DNA of 64,000 nucleotides from Elioraea sp. (lineage in GTDB: Bacteria; Pseudomonadota; Alphaproteobacteria; Acetobacterales; Acetobacteraceae). Positions 27,366-36,118 of the stretch are shown here, in pieces; position 1 is the stretch's first letter; the number at the start of each line of letters is the position of its first letter. Position numbers and translations under genes: made by a program. Below the pieces are notes generated by a model, which saw only the letters and a program-made list of their open reading frames with translations, searched no databases and was not told where the DNA came from. Location: assembly GCF_022842375.1 (NCBI RefSeq), contig NZ_JALHPR010000017.1, positions 30,582 to 94,581 on the forward strand. Reading direction: 5' to 3'.

Positions 27366-27980
27366 GTGGCGACCGACCTCCCCAACCTGCTCACGCTCTC
27401 GCGCATCGCGGCGATCCCCGTGCTCGCCGCGCTGATGCTTGCGCGCGTGCCGGGCGCCGATCTCGCCGCCTGCCTGCTGTTCACCGCCGCCGCCGTGACC
27501 GACTGGCTCGACGGCAAGCTCGCGCGTGCCCGCAACGCCACCTCCGATCTCGGCCGGATGCTCGACCCGATCGCCGACAAGCTGCTCGTCGGCGCCACGC
27601 TGATGCTGCTCGCCGGCCTCTCCCGCCTCTCCGATGTCGGGCTGCTTGCGGCGATCGTGATCATGCTGCGCGAGATCATGGTGTCGGGCCTGCGCGAGTA
27701 TCTCGCCGGGCTTTCGGCGGGCTTGCCCGTCACGGCGCTCGCGAAGTGGAAGACCGGCGTGCAGATGACCGCCCTCGGCATGCTGGTGGCCGGTGACACA
27801 TCGGCCGCGCTGCTCGGCATCGGGGTCCTGCCCGTGTCGCTCATCGGCGAGGCGCTGCTGATGCTCGCCGCGGCGCTGACCCTCATCACCGGCTGGGACT
27901 ATCTCGCCACCGGCCTGCGCCATGTGAAGCGCGATGCTGCCCCGGGGCGGGAGAGGGCGCGCGAGGGCGCGGCCGAGTAA
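27366..27980 (+). CDS. pgsA: CDP-diacylglycerol-glycerol-3-phosphate 3-phosphatidyltransferase
   Basis: A 204-aa inner-membrane enzyme that makes phosphatidylglycerol phosphate. The CDP-alcohol phosphatidyltransferase motif is complete: DGKLAR, eight residues, GRML, then DPIAD. About five hydrophobic segments follow the usual NLLTLSRIAAIPVL start. The start codon is GTG with a weak ribosome site. uvrC-pgsA-moaD neighbours are a common alphaproteobacterial arrangement. Confidence 0.92.
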   Translation: MATDLPNLLTLSRIAAIPVLAALMLARVPGADLAACLLFTAAAVTDWLDGKLARARNATSDLGRMLDPIADKLLVGATLMLLAGLSRLSDVGLLAAIVIMLREIMVSGLREYLAGLSAGLPVTALAKWKTGVQMTALGMLVAGDTSAALLGIGVLPVSLIGEALLMLAAALTLITGWDYLATGLRHVKRDAAPGRERAREGAAE

Positions 27981-28063
27981 CGGCACGGATGTCGCAAGCA
28001 CGGATGTCGCAAGCCTGCGCTTGCGGGTTCAGGCGGCGAAGGCTTAGGTAGAGGACGAAACGC

Positions 28064-28699
28064 ATGGAGATGCAGAGGATGCAGCGTCCGTCCCATCGGC
28101 GCACCGAGGGTGCGAGGCTCGCGCGGATTGCCGGCACGCTCTCGCTCGCGGTGCTGCTCGCCGGCTGCAGCTCGGTTGTCGGCACGGGGTTCTCGGGGTC
28201 GGGCAACGGCTTCGGCGGCTTCGGCGGCGCCCGCCAGCCCGCGACGGAGGCTGACGGCTACACGATGCGCCGGCTGACCGGCCGCGACGATGCGGTCGAG
28301 CCGTTGCAGCCCGACACCACCATCTCCTGGCCGAAGCAGGACGAGGAACGGCCAAGCGTATTCGAGACCGAGGATGAGCGTCGTGCCCGCGAGGGCCAGC
28401 CACGCCAGGGCCAGAGCAGGCGTGGCTCGTCCTCCGAAAGCCCCGACATCGCGATCCCGCGCGAGGATGTGACCCAGCCGCGGCGCACTGAGCCGCGTGC
28501 CCTGGCATCGCCCCCGCCGCCCGACAATCGCGGCCAGGGCATCCCCGGCGCGCCGGCCGGCACCGTCACCACAGGCGGGGCCGGCAGCACGGGCACCTTC
28601 GGCGGTCCTGCCGGCAGTGGCACGGTGCTGCGCGATGGTGGCACGACCACGCTGATGGGCGCCGACGGCACGATCCGCACGGTGCCGACGCCGCGCTGA
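28064..28699 (+). CDS. hypothetical lipoprotein, Gly-rich
   Basis: A 211-aa protein. After a charged N-terminus comes a hydrophobic segment ending in a lipobox (SLAVLLAGCSS), so a lipid-anchored envelope protein is expected. The rest is low complexity: Gly/Phe-rich just after the Cys, then Pro/Arg/Gln-rich, then repeats of Gly-Thr-Gly. No known domain is recognised. It sits 14 bases before moaD and might be co-transcribed. Confidence 0.7.
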   Translation: MEMQRMQRPSHRRTEGARLARIAGTLSLAVLLAGCSSVVGTGFSGSGNGFGGFGGARQPATEADGYTMRRLTGRDDAVEPLQPDTTISWPKQDEERPSVFETEDERRAREGQPRQGQSRRGSSSESPDIAIPREDVTQPRRTEPRALASPPPPDNRGQGIPGAPAGTVTTGGAGSTGTFGGPAGSGTVLRDGGTTTLMGADGTIRTVPTPR

Positions 28700-28712
28700 G
28701 GCCAAGCGATCG

Positions 28713-28964
28713 ATGCAGGTTCTCTACTTCGCCTGGTTGCGCCAGGCCGTGGGCGTGGGCGAGGAAAGCATCGCCCCGCCCGAGGATGTGCGCACGGTTG
28801 GCGCCCTCGTCACCTGGCTTGCCGGGAGAAGCGAGGGGCATGCCAAGGCCTTCGCCACCCTTGCCTCCGTGCGATGCGCCGTGAACCAGGATTTCGCCAC
28901 GCCCGACACGCCGATCGCGCCCGACGACGAGGTTGCGTTCTTTCCCCCCGTCACGGGCGGCTGA
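28713..28964 (+). CDS. moaD: molybdopterin synthase sulfur-carrier subunit MoaD
   Basis: An 83-aa ubiquitin-fold protein with the essential C-terminal Gly-Gly (VAFFPPVTGG), adenylated and thiocarboxylated during molybdopterin synthesis. FAWLRQAVGVGEE near the start fits MoaD. moaE, its usual partner, does not follow; a convergent gene does. The genome must hold moaE elsewhere. Confidence 0.87.
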   Translation: MQVLYFAWLRQAVGVGEESIAPPEDVRTVGALVTWLAGRSEGHAKAFATLASVRCAVNQDFATPDTPIAPDDEVAFFPPVTGG

Positions 28965-28986
28965 GTCACCGGCTGCTGACGCCGCC

Positions 28987-29781
28987 TCAGCTACCGTTGG
29001 GATCGCGGACGGGCAGCGGCGTCACCTCACGCGTCCCGAAGGGACCGACGACGAGGCCCGGAAAACCGGGGGCCGCCCCCACCTGGCGCTGCCGCACCGG
29101 CCCGCCGGCGCCGGGGCCGAAGGTGAAGCGGACGCCGACGACGGCCAGAAGAAATCCATCCGGCCCGCCGGCGCCATCGGCGGTGAAGGACGAGCCCGGC
29201 GGCATGAAGGCAGGCGCCCATTCGACATTGCCGAAGCCGACGCTGTTGCCAGCCTGGCTTGCCCCGCCGAGGTTCAGCCCGAGCGCGTCGAGCGGGTACC
29301 ACCCGCCGGAGGCAAGCCCGAAGAACCCGCCCTCCAGGGTGCGGTTGCCCTCTCGGTCACCTGGCACGTAGCCGGCCTGGCTACGCAGCGTGAACGGGCC
29401 GAGATAGAGCTCTCCCTGCACGATGTAGCGGCGCTGCCAGAGCCCGTCGCTGCGGGCCGTCTCGGCGATCACGCCGAGCAGGCCGAGGGCAGGGTCCTGC
29501 CACCAGAATTGCAGCTTGCCGCCGTTGGAATCCGCGCTTCCGAGGGCCGATGTCTGCGCCTCGGCCTTGGCCGTGAAGCCTGCGCCGAGGGGAAGCGTGA
29601 CGGCGCCGTCGAACAGGCCCGCCCCGGTCTGGCCGCCGCTGTTGCTGTCGGCGAGGCCGCCGCGGGGCCAGAGTTCACCGGTCCAGCCGGCCGGGGGTGA
29701 CTGCGCGGCGGCCGTGCCGAGGGGAAGGGTCGACCCGACCAAAACGCTTGCGCCGGCAATCAGCAGCAGCGTGGGACGCAT
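28987..29781 (-). CDS. hypothetical secreted protein, possibly an outer-membrane barrel
   Basis: A 264-aa exported protein. The signal peptide ends near LGTAAAQ, then alternating aromatic/polar short strands follow (AKAEAQTSAL, KLQFWWQDPAL, RYIVQGELYLGPF, RSQAGYVPG). The pattern suits a beta-barrel or a beta-sandwich. I do not recognise a named family. The ATG at 29781 with GGAGAGG upstream is preferred over a start 33 bases earlier. It converges on moaD. Confidence 0.65.
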   Translation of the reverse strand: MRPTLLLIAGASVLVGSTLPLGTAAAQSPPAGWTGELWPRGGLADSNSGGQTGAGLFDGAVTLPLGAGFTAKAEAQTSALGSADSNGGKLQFWWQDPALGLLGVIAETARSDGLWQRRYIVQGELYLGPFTLRSQAGYVPGDREGNRTLEGGFFGLASGGWYPLDALGLNLGGASQAGNSVGFGNVEWAPAFMPPGSSFTADGAGGPDGFLLAVVGVRFTFGPGAGGPVRQRQVGAAPGFPGLVVGPFGTREVTPLPVRDPNGS

Positions 29782-29892
29782 GCAACCTCTCCCGCCCAAG
29801 TCCTGGAACGCCACCGTCTACCCGTTTCCCTGGCGCATCAAGTTCTGGCTCATCAAGACACGGTGCGGAGGGACCCATGCTGCGGGCGATGG

Positions 29893-29922
29893 TTGACGCC
29901 TTCTGCCCCCCGCCGCTATACG
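29893..29922 (+). promoter_or_regulatory. sigma70-type promoter for rpmH operon
   Basis: TTGACG (29893-29898) and TATACG (29917-29922) are separated by 18 bases. The start point would be near 29930, about 72 bases before rpmH. It is among the best matches in the window. Confidence 0.6.
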
Positions 29923-30001
29923 CGCGCTCTCGGATTGCACGCCCGGCTCGCGCGCGCCCTCGTGGCCGCCCGCTCGCCATGGGCAGGAAGGAGTGAAGGT
30001 C

Positions 30002-30142
30002 TTGGCCACGAAGCGCACGTATCAGCCGAGCAAGTTGGTCCGCAAGCGCCGCCACGGGTTCCGTGCGCGGATGGCGACCGTCGGCGGCCGGAAGGTGATC
30101 GCGTCGCGCCGGGCGCAGGGGCGCAAGCGCCTCTCCGCCTGA
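30002..30142 (+). CDS. rpmH: 50S ribosomal protein L34
   Basis: A 46-aa very basic protein: [20 protein letters not shown] at the start and AQGRKRLSA at the end, the normal L34 core. It begins at TTG 30002 with AAGGAG (29988-29993) eight bases upstream. An in-frame GTG at 29993 falls inside that ribosome site and is less likely. It leads rpmH-rnpA-yidD-yidC-engB. Confidence 0.95.
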   Translation: MATKRTYQPSKLVRKRRHGFRARMATVGGRKVIASRRAQGRKRLSA

Positions 30143-30174
30143 GCGGCCGGCGACCTTCCCCTGGTGTGCCGCCG

Positions 30175-30549
30175 ATGGCGGCGGGGCAGGGGACAAGCCC
30201 GGGAACAGAGGCGGCGTCCAGCGCGGAGCGCCTCCGGCGCCGGGGTGAATTCCTTCACGTTGCAGCAAAAGGGCGGAAATCGGCGATGCCGGGTGTCGTC
30301 GTCCAGGCGCTTGCCGTGCCGGAGCAGCGTACCCTCCGCATCGGTTTCACCTGCTCACGCAAGGTGGGCAATGCGGTGGCACGCAACCGCGCGCGGCGGC
30401 GGCTGAAGGAAGCCGCGCGCCTCTCGCTCCCCGCCACCCTCGGCGGGTGGGATCTTGTGCTGATCGGCCGCCCGGCCACGGTCGGACGCCCCTTCGCGGC
30501 GCTGCGCGCCGATCTTGCCGCGGCCCTCGGCCGCCTCGGCGTGATGTGA
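30175..30549 (+). CDS. rnpA: ribonuclease P protein component
   Basis: A 124-aa protein cofactor of RNase P. Family motifs RLRRRGEFLHVAAKG and the RNA-binding KVGNAVARNRARRRLKEAAR are present. The frame is open far upstream; ATG 30175 (or GTG 30166) gives a normal length. It follows rpmH by 32 bases and ends five before yidD. Confidence 0.92.
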   Translation: MAAGQGTSPGTEAASSAERLRRRGEFLHVAAKGRKSAMPGVVVQALAVPEQRTLRIGFTCSRKVGNAVARNRARRRLKEAARLSLPATLGGWDLVLIGRPATVGRPFAALRADLAAALGRLGVM

Positions 30550-30554
30550 CCGGC

Positions 30555-30833
30555 ATGGCGGCGCCTCCTGTCTCTCCCATGGCCTGGCTTCTCCGCGGCG
30601 GCGTCACGGCCTATCAGTGGACGATCAGGCCGGTGATCGGCGCCAATTGCCGGTTCGAGCCCTCCTGCTCGGCCTACGCCAAGGAGGCGCTCACGCGCCA
30701 TGGTGCGGCGCGGGGTAGCTTTCTCGCGGCGCGGCGGATCCTGCGCTGCAATCCCTGGAACGAGGGCGGCCACGATCCCGTGCCGCCCTGCGAATGCGCG
30801 GCCCAGCCTGGCAGCGCACGGAAGAGTGGGTGA
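30555..30833 (+). CDS. yidD: membrane protein insertion efficiency factor YidD
   Basis: A 92-aa protein with the YidD core: YQWTIRPVIGANCRFEPSCSAYAKEAL, conserved cysteines, and ARRILRCNPWNEGGHDPVP. It is thought to aid YidC-dependent insertion. Its stop shares a base with the yidC ATG (TGATG at 30831). An alternative start eight codons on is possible. Confidence 0.92.
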   Translation: MAAPPVSPMAWLLRGGVTAYQWTIRPVIGANCRFEPSCSAYAKEALTRHGAARGSFLAARRILRCNPWNEGGHDPVPPCECAAQPGSARKSG

Positions 30834-32614
30834 TGGTCGACCAGAAGCGCCTCATTCTCGCCATTGCGATCTCGATCGCCATCCTGCTGGGGTTCGAGCT
30901 GCTGTGGAACCAGCCGATCCGCGAGGCGGAGCGCGCGCAGCAGGCCGAGATCGCCGCGCTGGAGGCAGCCGAGGCGGAGGCCGCCGCCGCGCGCCAGCGA
31001 GCATCCGGCATGAGCGTCGCGGCTCAGGCCCCCGGCCAGGCTGGCGATGGTGCCCGCCTCCAGGGCACGACCACGCCAGACCTGCGCGTGCGCATCGACA
31101 GCCCCGGCATGGTCGGCAGCATCAACCTCACCGGCGCGAGGCTCGACTATGTCGAGCTCCGCAACTTCCGCGAGACGGTCGATCCTGAAAGCCCGCGCGT
31201 GCGAATCCTGTTCGGCCGCGACACGCCGACGCCGCATTTCGCCCAGTTCGGCTGGCTTGCCGAGCCAGGCGTGCGCGCGCCCGATGTCACGACGCAGTGG
31301 CAGACATCCTCGACAGTTCTCGGCACCGGCAGGCCGGTCACGCTGTCGTGGGAGAACGGCGCCGGGCTTCGCTTCGAGATCGTGCTGTCGGTCGACGAGT
31401 ATTTCCTGTTCACGGTCGAGCAGCGCGTGATCAACAGCAGCGCCGAGCCGGTGACGCTGCGCCCCTGGGGCCGCATCCGGCGCGAGCATACGCCGGTGAC
31501 GGCCGGCAACTACATCCTGCACGAGGGCCTGGTCGGCGTGTTCGGCGGCCGCCTGACCGAGCAGACCTATTCCAGCGCGCGCGAGGCTGCGGAGAAGGCC
31601 AATGGCATCTCGTTCCGCCACGAGGGCCGCGGCGGCTGGGGCGGCTTCACCGACAAGTACTGGCTGACCGCGCTCATCCCCGACCAGACTCGCAGCATCG
31701 ACTTCGCCTTCCGCGTACTGCCGGAGAATGGCCAGAACCGCTTCCAGATCGACTTCCTCGGCGAGGCGAAGGAGATCCGCACCGGCCTTTCCGACATTTC
31801 GCGCAACCACTTCTTCGCCGGCGCCAAGCAGGTCACGCTGCTTGACCGCTACTCCGCCATGCTCGGCGCCGAGGGGCTCGACAAGGCGATCGACTGGGGC
31901 TGGTTCTACTTCCTGACGCGGCCGTTCTTCTCGGCGCTGCACTGGCTGCACGAGATCACCGGCAACTACGGCGTCGCGATCCTCATCTTCACGTTCTTCC
32001 TGAAGCTGCTGTTCTTCCCGCTCGCCAACAAATCCTACAAGTCGATGGGCAAGATGAAGCTTCTTGCCCCGCAAATGGCCGAGCTGAAGGAGAAGTTCAA
32101 GGACGACCCGCAGAAGATGCAGCAGGAAATGATGGCGATGTACAAGCGGGAGAAGGTGAATCCTGTCTCCGGCTGTCTGCCCATCATCATCCAGATCCCG
32201 GTCTTCTTCGCGCTCTACAAAGTGCTGTTCGTCACCATCGAGATGCGGCACGCGCCGTTCTTCGGCTGGATCCAGGACCTCTCGGCCCAGGACCCGACGA
32301 ACATCTTCACCCTGTTCGGCCTGATCCCGTGGGACCCGACGATCCTGCCCGTGGTCGGCCCGTTCCTGCATCTCGGCATCTGGCCGCTGCTGATGGGCGT
32401 GACGATGTACTTCCAGCAGAAGCTGAACCCGGCCCCGCCCGACCCCGTGCAGGCGAAGGTGTTCCAGTTCATGCCGATCATCTTCACCTTCATGCTCGGC
32501 ACCTTCCCCGCCGGCCTCGTGATCTACTGGACGTGGAACAACCTGCTCTCCATCACCCAGCAATGGGTCATGATGAAGCGCGTGGCGGCCCAGCCCGCGG
32601 CCGCGAAGACGTGA
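30833..32614 (+). CDS. yidC: membrane protein insertase YidC
   Basis: A 593-aa inner-membrane insertase. TM1 is RLILAIAISIAILLGFELLW, then a large periplasmic domain (about 60-370), then the conserved insertase core with WFYFLTRPFFSALHWLHEITGN and NPVSGCLPIIIQIPVFFALY. It starts at an ATG coupled to yidD and ends overlapping engB. A frame extension upstream is noise. Confidence 0.96.
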   Translation: MVDQKRLILAIAISIAILLGFELLWNQPIREAERAQQAEIAALEAAEAEAAAARQRASGMSVAAQAPGQAGDGARLQGTTTPDLRVRIDSPGMVGSINLTGARLDYVELRNFRETVDPESPRVRILFGRDTPTPHFAQFGWLAEPGVRAPDVTTQWQTSSTVLGTGRPVTLSWENGAGLRFEIVLSVDEYFLFTVEQRVINSSAEPVTLRPWGRIRREHTPVTAGNYILHEGLVGVFGGRLTEQTYSSAREAAEKANGISFRHEGRGGWGGFTDKYWLTALIPDQTRSIDFAFRVLPENGQNRFQIDFLGEAKEIRTGLSDISRNHFFAGAKQVTLLDRYSAMLGAEGLDKAIDWGWFYFLTRPFFSALHWLHEITGNYGVAILIFTFFLKLLFFPLANKSYKSMGKMKLLAPQMAELKEKFKDDPQKMQQEMMAMYKREKVNPVSGCLPIIIQIPVFFALYKVLFVTIEMRHAPFFGWIQDLSAQDPTNIFTLFGLIPWDPTILPVVGPFLHLGIWPLLMGVTMYFQQKLNPAPPDPVQAKVFQFMPIIFTFMLGTFPAGLVIYWTWNNLLSITQQWVMMKRVAAQPAAAKT

Positions 32615-33303
32615 CGGGACCTGACCCCGGGCCTGGTCCCGGGCCCGGCCTCGGGACGGCGGCGGGAGAGGGGACCGCCTTCGACGCCGAAGCGATCGAG
32701 GCGGCGCGTAAGCTGTTCGCGGGGCCGTGTGATTTCTTCCACGCCGCCCAGGTGCTGGCCGGCCTGCCGCCTGAGCGCGGCATCGAGATCGCCTTCGCCG
32801 GGCGGTCGAACGTCGGCAAGTCGAGCATCCTGAACGCGCTCACCGGCCGCCGCGCTCTCGCCCGCGTCTCGACCACGCCGGGGCGGACGAAGCAGCTCAA
32901 CTTCTTCGATCTCGGCGGGCGGCTCGTCCTCGTCGACATGCCCGGCTATGGCTACGCCGAGGCCTCGAAATCGGTGAAGGAGGCGTGGCAGGGGATGATG
33001 TTCGACTATCTCCGCGGCCGCCCGAGCCTGCGCCGCGTCATCCTGCTGATCGATGCGCGCGTCGGCTTCAAGCCGGCCGACGAGGCGGCGATGGACCTGC
33101 TCGACAAGGCCGCCTGCGCCTTCCAGCTCGTCCTGACCAAGGCCGACAAGGTGAAGCCGCCCGCCCTCGCCGCGATCGCCGCGCGTGCGGTGGCGGTGGC
33201 GCGCGAGCATGGCGCGGCACTGCCCGAGGTGCGCGTCACCTCGTCGGAGACCGGTGCCGGCATTCCCGAGCTCAGGGCCGAGATCGCCGCGCTCGCTGCG
33301 TAG
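32611..33303 (+). CDS. engB: ribosome biogenesis GTP-binding protein YihA/EngB
   Basis: A 230-aa GTPase needed for 50S assembly and division. G1 is GRSNVGKSS, switch region STTPGRTKQLNFF, G3 DMPGYG, G4 TKADK and G5 VTSSET. It starts at a GTG that overlaps the yidC stop (GTGA). The first 20 residues are Gly/Pro-rich and unusual. It precedes argB after a repeat-filled gap. Confidence 0.93.
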   Translation: MTGPDPGPGPGPGLGTAAGEGTAFDAEAIEAARKLFAGPCDFFHAAQVLAGLPPERGIEIAFAGRSNVGKSSILNALTGRRALARVSTTPGRTKQLNFFDLGGRLVLVDMPGYGYAEASKSVKEAWQGMMFDYLRGRPSLRRVILLIDARVGFKPADEAAMDLLDKAACAFQLVLTKADKVKPPALAAIAARAVAVAREHGAALPEVRVTSSETGAGIPELRAEIAALAA

Positions 33304-33324
33304 CGTCCCCTCGCTATCGACAGT

Positions 33325-33512
33325 GCCCCCTCACCCTGTCGCTCTCCCCTGTCGGGGGCGAGTGGACCCTGGGGTGGCGGGGAGGCCCCCGGGGCGGCAG
33401 AAGCTGGGCCGGCAGAAGCCGGGGCGGCAGAAGCTGGGGCGGCAGCGATGGGTCGCGAGGTAGAGCCGGAGCGTCCCCTCTCCCGCCTGCGGGAGAGGGA
33501 CAGGGTGAGGGT
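33325..33512. repeat. palindromic intergenic repeat, second copy
   Basis: This is most of the 316-base gap between engB and argB. A CCCCCTCACCCTGTCGCTCT unit opens it (about 33325) and an inverted unit closes it (CTCTCCCGCCTGCGGGAGAG, then GACAGGGTGAGGG, to about 33512). They match the 23.7-kb element, so this family recurs. The central part carries a separate 15-base tandem repeat. No gene is seen in the gap. Confidence 0.75.
33391..33445. repeat. 15-base tandem repeat, about 3.7 copies
   Basis: The unit GGGGCGGCAGAAGCT recurs with minor changes at 33391, 33406, 33421 and 33436 (partial). It lies between the two arms of the palindromic element. It is non-coding and could vary in length between strains. 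Confidence 0.8.
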
Positions 33513-33619
33513 ACGCTGCCGCCACCACGCGTGACGAAAGGGTGACACGCGCGGCCGCCGCTTGACCGGCGCGGGCAAGCGCTGCAAGACGCGCGCCGAC
33601 AACGAGGAGAGGGGCGGGC

Positions 33620-34513
33620 ATGACCGAAGCGACGAAAAGCGGCGAGGAACGCGCGCGGATTCTCTCCGAAGCACTGCCCTACCTCCTCCGCTACGACGAA
33701 GCGACGGTCGTCATCAAGTATGGTGGCCACGCGATGGGCGAGGAGGAACTCGCCGTCACCTTCGGGCGCGACGTCGCCTGGCTGCAACTCTCCGGCCTAT
33801 ACCCCGTCGTGGTGCATGGCGGCGGGCCGCAGATCAACGCGATGCTCGAGCGGCTGCAGATCAAGTCGACCTTCGTCGATGGGCTTCGCATCACCGACGA
33901 GAAGATGGTCGAGGTCGTCGAGATGGTTCTCGCCGGCACCGTCAACAAGCAGGTCGCGAGCCTGATCACGGCGGCCGGCGTCACGGCGGTGGGCATCAGC
34001 GGCAAGGATGGCGGGCTGATCCGCGCACGCAAGCTGATGCGGACGAAGAAGGACCCGGGCTCGAACATCGAGCGCGTGCTCGACCTCGGCTTCGTCGGCG
34101 AGCCTGAGTTCGTCGATACCCGCGTGCTCACCGCGCTGCGCGGCGCCGAGATCGTTCCCGTCATCGCGCCCGTCGGCATCGGCCCGGAAGGCCGCACCTA
34201 CAACATCAACGCCGACACGGTGGCCGGTGCGGTCGCCGGCGCGCTGCATGCGAAACGGTTGCTGATGCTGACCGATGTTCCAGGCGTGCTCGACCGCGAC
34301 AAGAAGCTCATCGCCGAGCTCACCTGCGCCGAGGCCGAGGCGCTGATCGCGGATGGCACCGTGTCGGGCGGGATGATTCCGAAGGTGGAACATTGCGTCC
34401 AGGCGGTGCGTGCCGGTGCCGAGGGCGCCGTGATCCTCGACGGTCGCATCCCGCACGCGATCCTGCTCGAGCTCTTCACCGAACATGGCGCGGGGACACT
34501 GATCAGGCCCTGA
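33620..34513 (+). CDS. argB: acetylglutamate kinase
   Basis: A 297-aa amino-acid kinase for the second step of arginine synthesis. Motifs are [43 protein letters not shown] and LTDVPGVLD. Length and the N-terminal extension fit the arginine-inhibitable hexameric type. GAGGAGAGG lies before the ATG at good spacing. The stop codon is inside a terminator hairpin. Confidence 0.96.
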   Translation: MTEATKSGEERARILSEALPYLLRYDEATVVIKYGGHAMGEEELAVTFGRDVAWLQLSGLYPVVVHGGGPQINAMLERLQIKSTFVDGLRITDEKMVEVVEMVLAGTVNKQVASLITAAGVTAVGISGKDGGLIRARKLMRTKKDPGSNIERVLDLGFVGEPEFVDTRVLTALRGAEIVPVIAPVGIGPEGRTYNINADTVAGAVAGALHAKRLLMLTDVPGVLDRDKKLIAELTCAEAEALIADGTVSGGMIPKVEHCVQAVRAGAEGAVILDGRIPHAILLELFTEHGAGTLIRP

Positions 34514-34544
34514 TCAGGCCCTGGCCGGGCCTGATCAGGCTTTT
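34509..34544 (+). terminator. intrinsic terminator at the end of argB
   Basis: CCTGATCAGGCCC (34509-34521), five loop bases and GGGCCTGATCAGG (34527-34539) pair perfectly over 13 bases, followed by C and TTTT. The left arm includes the argB stop TGA at 34511-34513. Confidence 0.8.
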
Positions 34545-34770
34545 CCTGCCCTCAGGCGCCGGGCGCCGCCTCCGGCGGCTTGGCTCGCGCCAGGGGGCGC
34601 GGCGCGCAGTCCGCGCGCTTGGAGAAAGCGGCTTTTCTTGCCCTCGGGGGCCGGGCGCCGCCTCCGGCGGCTTGGCTCGCGCCAGGGGGCGCGGCGCGCA
34701 GTCCGCGCGCTTGGAGAAAGCGGCTTTGCTTGCCCTCGGGGCGCGGCGCGCAGTCCGCGCGCTTGGAACA
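34538..34770. repeat. 92-base tandem repeat, about 2.5 copies
   Basis: Copies begin at 34538, 34630 and 34722; the third lacks the middle and ends near 34770. Each starts GGCTTTT(C/G)(C/T)TGCCCTC and ends with a palindromic GCGCGCAGTCCGCGCGC and TTGGAGAAAGC. The arrays sit between the argB terminator and the DUF2336 gene. It is non-coding. Confidence 0.88.
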
Positions 34771-34783
34771 GGCGGAGGCTCCT

Positions 34784-36118
34784 CTAGGCGGAGGCGATGC
34801 GGGCGGCGGCGACGCCTTCGGAAGGCTTGTGCTGGCCACCCGGCCGGCTGAGGAAGGCGATCTGCCAGCGCATCTCCTCCTCGGACAGTGGCCACGCCTG
34901 GCCGGCAACGGAGGTGATCGCCGCGTTCGGCGGCAGGCGGCCGAGCAACGCCTGGATCACCACCGCCGAGCGCATGCTGAACCCCGCCTGCCAGCAAAGT
35001 GCCACGAGCCCCTTCGCACTCCGGAGCGAGGCCGCACGCTCGACCACCGACAGCGCCACGCCGGCACCACGCGCGAGCATGGCCGAAACCAGCCGGGCCT
35101 CGCCCATCGCGGCCGACATCAGCAGCCTGTCCTCGTTCAGTTCCCCCTCGGTCTCGAGCCCGGCTGCCTGGCCGAGCGCCGCTGCCGCAACAGGGTGGTC
35201 GGACGGGTGCGCGGCGGTGGCCGATTGTTGGCCCCACGACACCTGCTTCACGATCTGGTTCTTCAGGAACTCCGCCGTCGCTGGATCGATATCGGGTCGT
35301 TCCGACAGCTTCATGATCAGGTGCTGCGCGACGATGCCGGCGAGCTTGCGCGCGGCGTTGGCCGACAGCGCCGGGCGATGTACCAGCGGCTCATGCCACT
35401 CCGTGTGGTGGCCCGCACGCGCGATCAGCGCGTCAAGCGTCGTCTCGCGGATCTGCGCCGATTGGTTCGACAGGAGCTGCGTGATCGCCGATGACCCCGC
35501 CGACGCCGCGATCGCATCCGAGACCTGGTGGTTCAGGTGCGGCCGCCGCGCGATCGCCGAGACGGTTTCCGAGGCTGGTGGATCGGCGACGAGCGAGAGC
35601 AGGTCATCGGTCGTCAGCAGCGGCGAGAATTCCAGCACCGGTCCCGCGACCGGGATCTCGGTGTCGTGGGCAAGCCGCGTGACGAGCGACCGTGGCGCAT
35701 CCGGCATCGCCTTCACAACGTCGGCGACCGCGGCGCGCACCTGCACCGCCGTGTCGTTGACGAGGCGGGCGAGTGTCTCCCATGTCAGCCGCGAGAGACG
35801 GTCGGCTTCGTTGCGGTCGAGCGTGGGCGACAGCGCCGCGATCTTGCGCGCGAGCGCGACGCGCACCGCCTCCTCGGTATCGCCCGCGAGCATCGCGTTG
35901 GCCTGCGGCGGCGTCGCATCGTTCGAGGCGACGGCGACGCGCACGGACGGGGCCTTGTCGGCCGCGAGATAGTAGAGGATCTCGGGCGCCATCTCGGCGC
36001 GGCGGGCAAGCGCCACGCGCTCATGCGGGTCGCCGTTGCGCGCGATGCGCTTGGCGTCCTCGTATTCCGGGGCGCGCATCATCGCACCCTGCCCGTTCGT
36101 CATGCCTGGCGCGCTCAT
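34784..36118 (-). CDS. DUF2336 domain protein
   Basis: A 444-aa all-alpha protein with repeated short helices: ERVALARRAEMAPEILYYLAADKAPSVRVAVA and VRVALARKIAALSPTLD, typical of HEAT-like DUF2336 proteins of alphaproteobacteria. No catalytic motif or membrane segment is visible. It begins at an ATG overlapping the GGDEF gene's stop (ATGA), so the two are translated together. A link to cyclic-di-GMP signalling is inferred only from this pairing. Confidence 0.8.
   Translation of the reverse strand: MSAPGMTNGQGAMMRAPEYEDAKRIARNGDPHERVALARRAEMAPEILYYLAADKAPSVRVAVASNDATPPQANAMLAGDTEEAVRVALARKIAALSPTLDRNEADRLSRLTWETLARLVNDTAVQVRAAVADVVKAMPDAPRSLVTRLAHDTEIPVAGPVLEFSPLLTTDDLLSLVADPPASETVSAIARRPHLNHQVSDAIAASAGSSAITQLLSNQSAQIRETTLDALIARAGHHTEWHEPLVHRPALSANAARKLAGIVAQHLIMKLSERPDIDPATAEFLKNQIVKQVSWGQQSATAAHPSDHPVAAAALGQAAGLETEGELNEDRLLMSAAMGEARLVSAMLARGAGVALSVVERAASLRSAKGLVALCWQAGFSMRSAVVIQALLGRLPPNAAITSVAGQAWPLSEEEMRWQIAFLSRPGGQHKPSEGVAAARIASA

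Noticed and set aside
30674..32563. A 629-codon open frame on the minus strand
   Set aside because: It is antisense to yidD and yidC and resembles a charged shadow translation.
34514..34783. Coding potential in the 92-base repeat region
   Set aside because: Open frames there come from the repeat and GC bias. The repeat length of 92 is not a multiple of three, so no frame is kept.
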